From Anditalea andensis (lineage in GTDB: Bacteria > Bacteroidota > Bacteroidia > Cytophagales > Cyclobacteriaceae), in the NCBI RefSeq assembly GCF_000714815.1, contig NZ_JMIH01000004.1, forward strand, positions 124,001-188,000: a stretch of DNA of 64,000 bases, written 5' to 3'. The translations under genes were made by a program, and so were the position numbers. How positions within the stretch are numbered: the stretch's first letter is position 1; each line of letters starts with the position of its first letter. Of the stretch, positions 57,006-64,000 are shown piece by piece. The notes beneath the pieces are model-generated. The model ran no database searches. It was not told the origin of the DNA and saw nothing but the letters and a program-made list of their open reading frames with translations.

Positions 57006-57656
57006 ATGGCGAGATACCCTAGATTCAAAAGATTCCTCTTTAGGTACAGCTTGATACCACCAAAAAAATGGAGACCGGCAGCCATAATCTTAGTAGCTTC
57101 ACTGTTCGGGTTAGGCCTTTACGTCCTTAGACTGAGCAATGCTGCCTCATACCTTTCCGATGATCCCCAGGCATGTGTAAACTGCCATGTGATGACACCG
57201 CAATATATCACCTGGGCCCGCAGCTCTCATCGCGAAGTAGCATCCTGCAATGACTGCCACGTGCCACACAACAATGTATTTAATCAATACTATTTCAAAG
57301 CTATGGATGGTCTGTATCATTCCACCATATTCACCCTAAGGGCAGAGCCTGAAGTGATCAAAGCGCGTCAGCCATCTGTAAATGTGATCCAGGACAACTG
57401 CATCCGGTGCCATACACCACAGGTGACTGATGCCAAGATGGCGAGTTTCGTAGAAAACCATCACTATAACCGAACGGATAGGACCTGCTGGGAGTGCCAT
57501 AGGGAGACACCACACGGCAGGGTTAAAAGCCTCTCAGCGGTAGGACATCAAATAGAACCTATCCGTGCCCACGCTCCCCCAGATCTACAGATAGTGCCTA
57601 AATGGCTCCGTGAATCCATGAAAAACCAAGAACAGAACGCATCAACAAGTAAATAA
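57006..57656 (+). CDS. nrfH: Cytochrome c nitrite reductase, membrane-anchored small subunit
   Basis: 216 residues. One N-terminal membrane anchor (PAAIILVASLFGLGLYVL) then four heme-binding motifs: CVNCH (Cys57), CNDCH (Cys81), CIRCH (Cys132) and CWECH (Cys161). This NapC/NirT-type quinol dehydrogenase passes electrons from menaquinol to NrfA on the periplasmic side. It precedes nrfA by 7 bp. Confidence 0.97.
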   Translation: MARYPRFKRFLFRYSLIPPKKWRPAAIILVASLFGLGLYVLRLSNAASYLSDDPQACVNCHVMTPQYITWARSSHREVASCNDCHVPHNNVFNQYYFKAMDGLYHSTIFTLRAEPEVIKARQPSVNVIQDNCIRCHTPQVTDAKMASFVENHHYNRTDRTCWECHRETPHGRVKSLSAVGHQIEPIRAHAPPDLQIVPKWLRESMKNQEQNASTSK

Positions 57657-57663
57657 TTACAAC

Positions 57664-59154
57664 ATGAAAAACTGGATTCTTTTTATTCTCACAGCCGTAA
57701 TAGTCTTTTTACTGGCAATGCTTGCCTATACTATTATGGATAGAAAGACTGAGGCAAGGTTTGCCTATCAGGCCAAAGTTGCCATCGAAGGTATAGAGCC
57801 ACGTGATTCTATCTGGGGGCTCAATTATCCACGCCAATATCAGTCTTACCAAAAGACTATAGATACCACCTTCCAGAGTAAATACAATACCAGCGGCTTT
57901 AAGGATGCCTTGGCCGAAAACTCCGACATGGTGGTGCTGTGGGCAGGATATGCCTTCAGTAAGGGATACAACCAGCCAAGAGGCCATGCCCATGCTGTAA
58001 ATGATGTACTGGCATCCATCAGAATAGGCGCACCCATGGAGGCCGGAGAAGGGGTGATGCCAAGTACATGCTGGACCTGTAAGAGTCCAGACGTACCCCG
58101 TCTCATGAGCGAAATGGGGGTCACTGAGTTTTATAGCAAGAAACTTTCTGATCTCGGAAGCCAGGTAATCAACCCTATAGGCTGCGCAGACTGCCACAAT
58201 CCTGAAACCATGAACCTTACCATTACAAGGCCAGCCTTGGTCGAGGCTTTCGAAAATATGGGAAGGGATATAAATGAAGCTTCCCATCAGGAAATGAGAT
58301 CTCTTGTCTGCGCGCAGTGCCATGTGGAGTATTATTTTGATAAAACCAAACCCGGAAAAGAAGGTGCCCAGTATCTTACCTTCCCATGGCACGATGGCAC
58401 TACAGTGGAAGACATCGAAGCCTATTTTGACAAAATAGATTTTGCGGACTGGATACACCCGCTTAGCAGGGCCAGGATGCTGAAGGCACAGCACCCGGAC
58501 TGGGAGCTATATCAGCTGGGCGTGCATGCCAAAAGGGGCGTATCCTGTGCCGACTGCCATATGCCATACAGAACTGAAGGAGGACAGAAATTTACCGACC
58601 ACCATATAGGATCTCCTCTGAGCAATGTAGAAAATTCATGTTTTGTCTGCCATAGAGAGAAAGTATCTGATCTGGTCAGCGATGTATATGAACGTCAGGG
58701 CAAAGTAAAGGAAAGCACCAATAAACTGCAGAGGCAGATAGCCATGGCCCATCTGGAAGCTGAAAAAGCCTGGGAACTCGGAGCCACCGAAGCACAGATG
58801 AAAAACATCCTTACCGGATTGAGACATGCCCAGTGGAGATGGGATTTTGTGGCTGCCTCTCACGGAGCTGGCTTCCATGCCCCTCTAGAATCCAGCCGTA
58901 TCATCTCTTCAGGATCATCGATCATTCAGGAAGTACGTATAGATTTGGCCAGAGTATTGGCTTCCCTTGGTCACAATAGGCCGGTAGATATGCCCAACCT
59001 AGATAGTAAAGAAGCTCTTCAAACTTATATTGGTGTAGATATAGAAAAGGAAAGGAGCCAAAAAGTAAACTTCCTCGAACAGGTAGTGCCCAGATGGCTA
59101 CAGGAAGGAAAGGCGAGAGAAGCCCAAAAGCCAGTTAGACTCATCAGTAGATAA
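57664..59154 (+). CDS. nrfA: Pentaheme cytochrome c nitrite reductase (ammonia-forming)
   Basis: 496 residues with an uncleaved-looking or signal-like N-terminal helix (WILFILTAVIVFLLAMLAY). The active-site heme has the rare CWTCK motif (Cys136), the NrfA signature; four CxxCH hemes follow at Cys174, Cys216, Cys295 and Cys326. It reduces nitrite to ammonium with six electrons, and also NO and hydroxylamine. HVEYYF and the HMPYRTEGG region carry expected active-site residues. Operon with nrfH, an outer-membrane barrel and ccsBA. Confidence 0.98.
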   Translation: MKNWILFILTAVIVFLLAMLAYTIMDRKTEARFAYQAKVAIEGIEPRDSIWGLNYPRQYQSYQKTIDTTFQSKYNTSGFKDALAENSDMVVLWAGYAFSKGYNQPRGHAHAVNDVLASIRIGAPMEAGEGVMPSTCWTCKSPDVPRLMSEMGVTEFYSKKLSDLGSQVINPIGCADCHNPETMNLTITRPALVEAFENMGRDINEASHQEMRSLVCAQCHVEYYFDKTKPGKEGAQYLTFPWHDGTTVEDIEAYFDKIDFADWIHPLSRARMLKAQHPDWELYQLGVHAKRGVSCADCHMPYRTEGGQKFTDHHIGSPLSNVENSCFVCHREKVSDLVSDVYERQGKVKESTNKLQRQIAMAHLEAEKAWELGATEAQMKNILTGLRHAQWRWDFVAASHGAGFHAPLESSRIISSGSSIIQEVRIDLARVLASLGHNRPVDMPNLDSKEALQTYIGVDIEKERSQKVNFLEQVVPRWLQEGKAREAQKPVRLISR

Positions 59155-59168
59155 TAATCCAAAATAGG

Positions 59169-60491
59169 ATGTTCCAAAAAAAAATATACGGATTGGGCTT
59201 ATTAATGGCCTTTTCCTTTACCAGCGCGCAAGCACAGTTTAACATAGATGGCCAGATCCTCCAGCGTGGTGAATTCAGAAATGGATTTAACAGACTGATC
59301 AACGAAACGGACGACCCAGCTTCTTTTATAGCCCATAGGGCGAGACTTCAGGCCAGTTACAAAATGGAAGGAGCTTCCTTTTATATGAGCATACAGGATG
59401 TACGCACTTGGGGAAATACTGCTCAGATTAAGCTGACCGATAATTTCCTATCCGTTCATGAAGCATGGTTAGAGGCCAATCTCAGTGAAAATTGGAAAGT
59501 TAAACTCGGCCGTCAGGAGCTAAATTATGACAATTTCAGATTTCTGGGCAATTTGGACTGGGCACTTCAGGGAAGAGCTCATGATTTTGCACTGGTTAAA
59601 TATGAAAAAGATGCAATGAACTTCCACTTTGGGGGAGGATATAACCAAGACGGACAAGCACTGTCAGGTAATACCTTCACTGTCCCAAACCAATATAAAG
59701 CTGCCCAGATGGCCAGATATGGGAATGTGTGGGGAGACTTTCATTTCTCCGCTCTTTTTTGGAATGATGGCAGACAATACATTACAACAGATGACACAGG
59801 TGCCATATTGGATGAGGGTATCCGTTATCGCCAGACTATCGGTCTGCCTACGCTTAGATATCAGATGGGGAATACCACTTTTTCTGGCTATTACTATCAT
59901 CAGTTCGGTACTGATGTGGCCGGAAGAAATATCAATGCTTATAATGCCAGTGCTCAGATATCACAGCAGGTGGATGGCGAAGCCGGCACCGGCAGGAGGC
60001 TGAGGATAACAGGTGGATTTGAGATCCTAAGCGGAACACCAAACAATGACCGCTCTGAAAACAGGTCCTACTCTCCCCTATACGGCACCAACCATTTATT
60101 CAACGGTTATATGGATCTATTCTTTGTAGGTGGAGCCCATGAAAACAATGTGGGCTTGCAGGACTATTACTTAAGAGCCCGCTATGATTTTAACCCAAAA
60201 TTCTTTGTGCAGACAGATGGCCACCTGTTTTATTCAGATGCAGCTGTCTATAGAGCTTCTGGAGCAGGAGAACGGATGGACAATTATTTCGGGACAGAAC
60301 TGGACCTATCATTTGGATACATTTTCAACCATGCCATTTCCCTTCAGGGAGGTTACAGCCAATTTTTATATACCGATACCTTTGAAGCGGTCCAAAATAA
60401 CGGAACACTAAAAAACAATCAAAACTGGGCTTATCTGATGCTGATCTTTAGGCCTACGATGAAAAATAAATTTATTGGTATTTTACTATAA
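59169..60491 (+). CDS. Outer-membrane beta-barrel, alginate-export/porin-like
   Basis: 440 residues. Signal peptide MFQKKIYGLGLLMAFSFTSAQAQ, then alternating beta-strands typical of a barrel: HRARLQASYKMEGASFYMSI, LSENWKVKLGRQELNYDN, and a C-terminal strand WAYLMLIFRPTMKNKFIGI. The VRTWG and LGRQEL positions recall the Alginate_exp family. It begins 14 bp after nrfA, so it is very likely part of the nrf operon. A role as an outer-membrane channel for nitrite, ammonium or another ion is inference. Confidence 0.83.
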   Translation: MFQKKIYGLGLLMAFSFTSAQAQFNIDGQILQRGEFRNGFNRLINETDDPASFIAHRARLQASYKMEGASFYMSIQDVRTWGNTAQIKLTDNFLSVHEAWLEANLSENWKVKLGRQELNYDNFRFLGNLDWALQGRAHDFALVKYEKDAMNFHFGGGYNQDGQALSGNTFTVPNQYKAAQMARYGNVWGDFHFSALFWNDGRQYITTDDTGAILDEGIRYRQTIGLPTLRYQMGNTTFSGYYYHQFGTDVAGRNINAYNASAQISQQVDGEAGTGRRLRITGGFEILSGTPNNDRSENRSYSPLYGTNHLFNGYMDLFFVGGAHENNVGLQDYYLRARYDFNPKFFVQTDGHLFYSDAAVYRASGAGERMDNYFGTELDLSFGYIFNHAISLQGGYSQFLYTDTFEAVQNNGTLKNNQNWAYLMLIFRPTMKNKFIGILL

Positions 60492-60576
60492 TCAGAATGA
60501 AATGGAGCATGACGATACCGTTATACATTGACATCATGCGAGATTCCATCTTACCATTATAAAACAATTATAAAAG

Positions 60577-63500
60577 ATGAAATATCTGCGTTATTTGATT
60601 TCGACCAGAATGACCCTGGTGCTGTTGATCGCCTTTGGGGGCGCTATGGGGGTGGCTACCTTCATAGAAAATGATCATGGCACTGCGGTGGCGAGGGGAT
60701 TGGTGTATGAGGCGTGGTGGTTTGAGATCATTATGCTCTGGCTGGCGATAAATTTCCTTTGTCATATCGGCCATTATAAGCTGTTCCATAAAAACAGATG
60801 GCCAGTAGGGCTGTTCCATTTAGCATTTGTGATCATCATATTGGGTGCTGGCGTTACTAGATATTTTAGCAATGAAGGCATTATTCATATACGTGAGGGA
60901 AGTGGCCAAAACACTTTTTACTCTACAGGTCACTATATTCAGATAAAACAACACGGTGAGGGCACTGATCAAAGATTTGAAAAACCATTTTCTCTCATAA
61001 GCCATAACTTCAAACCTAAAACTGCTAATGCTGCATTGGGTGAGAATTTCAAGATTACATTTGAGGAATACATTCTAGGCGCTCAGGAAGAATTCATAGG
61101 TGGAGATCAAACCTACATAGGGGTGGCTGTAGCCATAGGATCAGGTAGAGAAGATTACCTCATCACCCAGGGCAACGCTGTCCAGATGGGCAATATATCT
61201 TTAGGAACACTTCAGGAAGACAAAAGCCCTATACGGATCTATAAAAATGACAGTACTTGGTTCATAGAATCAGACCTTCACCTACAGGTGATGGAGATGT
61301 CCACCCAGCTGATGGGCGTACTGCATGCCGGAGAAGTACAGCCTCTTCAGATGCGGTCACTATACCAATGGGACGGTGGAGCCTTTATCATAAAATCCAT
61401 ATATGAAGATGCAGCTTTGATTTTCAAAGCAGAAAAAGATGAAACATTGGCAAAAAATTTACCGGATGTAGTCAAGATTAGCGTAACTGACCAGCAGGAT
61501 GAACTGGTAACAGCAAGTTATATAAAACTGGTCAGCTTTAATCCAGCATGGCATCCTTTTACCTATCAGGGGAAAAATTATTCTCTCACCTATGGCCCTA
61601 GGGCAGAGATTATGCCTTTTGAACTATATCTCAATGCATTCGAACTGGATCGGTATCCCGGAAGTAAAAGTCCTGCCAGCTATGCCAGTGAAGTAATGGT
61701 GATGGATGGCGAAAAACAATTTCCATATAGGGTATTTATGAACAATGTCCTGGATTATAAAGGATACAGGTTTTATCAATCTTCCTATGACAATGATGAA
61801 AAAGGCACCATCCTCTCTGTCAATCAGGATAGACCAGGCACTTATCTTACTTACTTAGGCTATGCATTGTTGACATTGGGCATGATACTTACACTATTTG
61901 CCAAAGGCAGCAGGTTTCAGATGCTGAACAAAAAACTCGGGACTATCCGTAAAAGGGCCATTTTGGGTATACTCACGGCCTTGATGGCCTTTAGCACAGG
62001 AGCGGAAGCACAAACTAGTACTACCGCCACCCCTCCTATAGTGCCAAAAGATATAGCAAACGATTATGGTAAGCTTATCGTCCAGGACCTTGATGGAAGG
62101 ATGAAGCCTTTGAATACACTGGCCAATGAGATCATGAGAAAGCTTAACGGCAAGTCATACATCCAGATCCCAACAGATTCGGGGGAAGTACAGCTGAATT
62201 CAGAGCAATTCCTCCTGGCAGTACAAATGGATCCTGTAACGATGAGCCACCTTCCTGTCATCAAGATCGATAAAAAAAAATCAATGGTGGCTTTTGCTGC
62301 TCTTGAAATAGAGCCTACAGATAGGGTCAGCTTCCGACAGTTTCTCAGCGAGGATGGGGAATATTTACTCCATGAACTGGTAGAAGAAGCCAACCTTCTG
62401 AAGCCATCTGAAAGAAATGAAGGACATAAGGAGCTACTAAAAACAGATGAAAGGTTCAATATTTTTTATGCTATACTTACCGGAGATTTTCTCCGTATTT
62501 TTCCAAACAAGCTGGATGGGAACAATACCTGGTTTACCAGCCAACAGTACAATATGGGGTTTGAGGAAGAGGACGCGACGTTTGTTAAAAACATCACTTT
62601 CCTTTATCTGGAAGGCCTTAACAAGGGCATAGAAGAAGGCAGCTGGGCTGAAGCAGATGAAGTCCTGAGTTATATCAATCTCTTCCAGCAGAAGGCTGGA
62701 AATGAAGTCTACCCTACTATCAATATGATCAATGCAGAACTGCTTTATAATAAACTAAATCTGGGAAATAATCTTTTCGGGCCATTCTGGATTATTGGAA
62801 TATTCATGCTCATCTTGGGCATTACTATGCTGTTCAAAGAATCCAGGCCTGTCAAGTGGGCCTGGAATACAGGGCAACTACTTAGTTGGCTTGGTCTGTT
62901 ATTATTCACAGCACATCTGGGCATCAGATGGTATATAGCCCAGCATCCCCCTTGGAGTGACGGATTTGAGATGCTGGTATTTGTTGCCTGGGGAGTACTT
63001 TTCTTTGGTCTGGTTTTTTCAAATAAATCAAAATTTACCGTTCCTTTAAGCTTACTCTTTTCCGGTACGCTCTTATTCGTAGGCTTCCTGGATTGGCTTA
63101 ATCCGGAGATCACCAACCTGATGCCGGTCCTCCACTCCTACTGGCTTAAAATCCATGTGGCAGTTATCGTAAGCGGATATGCACCGCTGGCGCTGGCCGC
63201 TGTCCTTGCCCTATTAAGTCTGATACTTTTAATCTTTAAGCCTGCTAAACCTACTGCACAGTGGTGGGTAAGCATGCAGGAGCTGAATATCGTAAATGAA
63301 TTGTCTATCACCATAGGATTATTTCTGCTCACAGTGGGAACCTTCCTGGGAGGGGTATGGGCTAATGAAAGCTGGGGCCGGTATTGGGCCTGGGATCCTA
63401 AGGAAACCTGGGCACTGATTTCGGTCATTGTATATGCATTTGTGCTTCATTTGAGATTGATTCCCATCTTTAAAAGTTCACTGTTATATAACCTGGCGAG

Positions 63501-63705
63501 TCTGTGGGCTTTCAGTTCGATCATCATGACATCCTTTGGGGTAAACTATTATCTTTCCGGACTCCACTCCTACGCTGCTGGAGATCCTGTGCCGATACCT
63601 GGCTGGGTTTATTGGATAGTGGGCATTTTATTGGTTATCTCTGTAGTGGCTATTGTAAAATATAGGGGATTGAGCGATAAGGAAAAAAAGAATCTGGTAG
63701 TATGA
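60577..63705 (+). CDS. ccsBA: Fused cytochrome c biogenesis protein CcsBA (ResB-ResC)
   Basis: 1042 residues. N-terminal ResB/CcsB-like half (1-460) with membrane helices (TRMTLVLLIAFGGAMGVATF, LAFVIIILGAGVTRYF, LTYLGYALLTLGMILTLFA) and a large periplasmic loop. A linker domain (about 480-720) starts with a second leader-like AFSTGAEAQ. The C-terminal CcsA half (730-1042) carries the heme-handling WWD motif WGRYWAWDPKETW (about residue 932), flanked by His residues (FTAHLGIRW, SYWLKIHVAVI, YYLSGLHSYA). System II heme lyase: exports heme and attaches it to CxxCH proteins. As last gene of the nrf operon it probably matures NrfA (including its CxxCK site) and NrfH. Confidence 0.95.
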   Translation: MKYLRYLISTRMTLVLLIAFGGAMGVATFIENDHGTAVARGLVYEAWWFEIIMLWLAINFLCHIGHYKLFHKNRWPVGLFHLAFVIIILGAGVTRYFSNEGIIHIREGSGQNTFYSTGHYIQIKQHGEGTDQRFEKPFSLISHNFKPKTANAALGENFKITFEEYILGAQEEFIGGDQTYIGVAVAIGSGREDYLITQGNAVQMGNISLGTLQEDKSPIRIYKNDSTWFIESDLHLQVMEMSTQLMGVLHAGEVQPLQMRSLYQWDGGAFIIKSIYEDAALIFKAEKDETLAKNLPDVVKISVTDQQDELVTASYIKLVSFNPAWHPFTYQGKNYSLTYGPRAEIMPFELYLNAFELDRYPGSKSPASYASEVMVMDGEKQFPYRVFMNNVLDYKGYRFYQSSYDNDEKGTILSVNQDRPGTYLTYLGYALLTLGMILTLFAKGSRFQMLNKKLGTIRKRAILGILTALMAFSTGAEAQTSTTATPPIVPKDIANDYGKLIVQDLDGRMKPLNTLANEIMRKLNGKSYIQIPTDSGEVQLNSEQFLLAVQMDPVTMSHLPVIKIDKKKSMVAFAALEIEPTDRVSFRQFLSEDGEYLLHELVEEANLLKPSERNEGHKELLKTDERFNIFYAILTGDFLRIFPNKLDGNNTWFTSQQYNMGFEEEDATFVKNITFLYLEGLNKGIEEGSWAEADEVLSYINLFQQKAGNEVYPTINMINAELLYNKLNLGNNLFGPFWIIGIFMLILGITMLFKESRPVKWAWNTGQLLSWLGLLLFTAHLGIRWYIAQHPPWSDGFEMLVFVAWGVLFFGLVFSNKSKFTVPLSLLFSGTLLFVGFLDWLNPEITNLMPVLHSYWLKIHVAVIVSGYAPLALAAVLALLSLILLIFKPAKPTAQWWVSMQELNIVNELSITIGLFLLTVGTFLGGVWANESWGRYWAWDPKETWALISVIVYAFVLHLRLIPIFKSSLLYNLASLWAFSSIIMTSFGVNYYLSGLHSYAAGDPVPIPGWVYWIVGILLVISVVAIVKYRGLSDKEKKNLVV

Positions 63706-64000
63706 TCTCATTATTATATGATTTCCCCATAAAAGTATAATACTGAAAAAAGATTTTTAAATGGAAAGTAATTACTCAGAATCCCAACATACAAACATAT
63801 AAAATCCTGGTGCATGGGTAACTTTTTTTTCACCCATGCACCATCCCCACCAATACCCTATACCTGTAATTATATACAATGAGGTATCCCCTATGTGCAC
63901 TTAGGGATAGCAAATACTCATTTCTTAAATGTCTATGCCTCCATTATCCAATCCCTCAGGGAAGAAAAAAATGATCATTCGGTCTTATGCATAGCTATTA
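63706..64000. other. Region after ccsBA
   Basis: No gene start is seen in the last 295 bp on either strand. It holds the large hairpin at 63809-63842. Confidence 0.5.
63809..63842. terminator. Hairpin after ccsBA with the T run inside the loop
   Basis: Perfect 11-bp stem GGTGCATGGGT / ACCCATGCACC. The T8 tract lies in the loop and not after the stem, so it is not a standard intrinsic terminator, although position (about 100 bp after the stop) suggests an end-of-operon signal. Confidence 0.55.

Noticed and set aside
57709-58494. 261-codon minus-strand frame inside nrfA
   Set aside because: Antisense to five-heme nrfA; long open antisense frames are expected opposite such coding bias and it has no motif.
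1-64000. CRISPR arrays, tRNA/rRNA genes, insertion sequences, prophage
   Set aside because: No direct-repeat arrays, RNA gene signatures, transposases, integrases or phage genes were seen on reading the window.

Overview
The window looks like a chromosomal segment of a member of the Bacteroidota, most likely Cytophagales (Cyclobacteriaceae-like). Pointers are a SusC/SusD pair, Bacteroidota-style lipoprotein signals, AT-rich intergenic DNA, very large multi-PAS histidine kinases, a fused CcsBA (ResB-CcsA) protein and an NrfHA nitrite reductase. The genus call is inference. I saw no tRNA, rRNA, CRISPR array or insertion sequence.

Region 1 (1-21.7 kb) is a glucuronoxylan/uronate utilisation locus. 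On the minus strand lie a GH115 alpha-glucuronidase (cut by the window edge), mannonate dehydratase UxuA and what looks like the wreck of a GH30 xylanase. On the plus strand follow a LacI-type regulator, GH67 alpha-glucuronidase, an SDR oxidoreductase (likely fructuronate reductase), a GH10 xylanase and a SusC/SusD pair. Then come a minus-strand operon (KDG kinase, KDPG aldolase, three-part TRAP transporter) and a divergent altronate dehydratase. Together they cut glucuronoxylan, import oligomers and free uronates, and lead mannonate and altronate to KDG, KDPG and then pyruvate plus glyceraldehyde 3-phosphate. Uronate isomerase (UxaC) and tagaturonate reductase are not in the window. Copies of an ATGAAATCGGTTGCAT-like site before lacI and susC suggest a LacI regulon; a different palindrome lies between kdgK and uxaA.

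Region 2 (22-37.2 kb) is mixed carbohydrate and aldehyde metabolism: a secreted protein of unknown function, two cytoplasmic dehydrogenases in an operon, a GH16 hydrolase, a DUF2459-like protein, two Tat-exported Gfo/Idh/MocA oxidoreductases, a tandem DUF1080 lipoprotein, an acetolactate synthase-like enzyme coupled to an aldehyde dehydrogenase, and a zinc alcohol dehydrogenase with a small companion protein.

Region 3 (38.3-54.8 kb) is the most unusual part: five consecutive signalling genes on the plus strand. Three are paralogous PAS/GAF histidine kinases of about 1400-1500 residues. Only the third keeps the phospho-accepting histidine. The first has Lys there and a ruined ATP-binding domain. 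The second has Asn there but an apparently intact ATPase domain. The fourth gene is GAF, degenerate kinase, receiver. The fifth (GTG start overlapping the fourth's stop) is receiver, PAS and a DHp helix pair with histidine but no ATPase domain. This suggests a relay in which kinase functions are spread over separate proteins.

Region 4 (54.8-63.7 kb) is a nitrite/nitrogen-oxide module: an Rrf2 regulator, a hemerythrin-like protein, a small Cys-rich protein, NrfH, NrfA, an outer-membrane barrel and CcsBA, with an FNR-like palindrome before nrfH.
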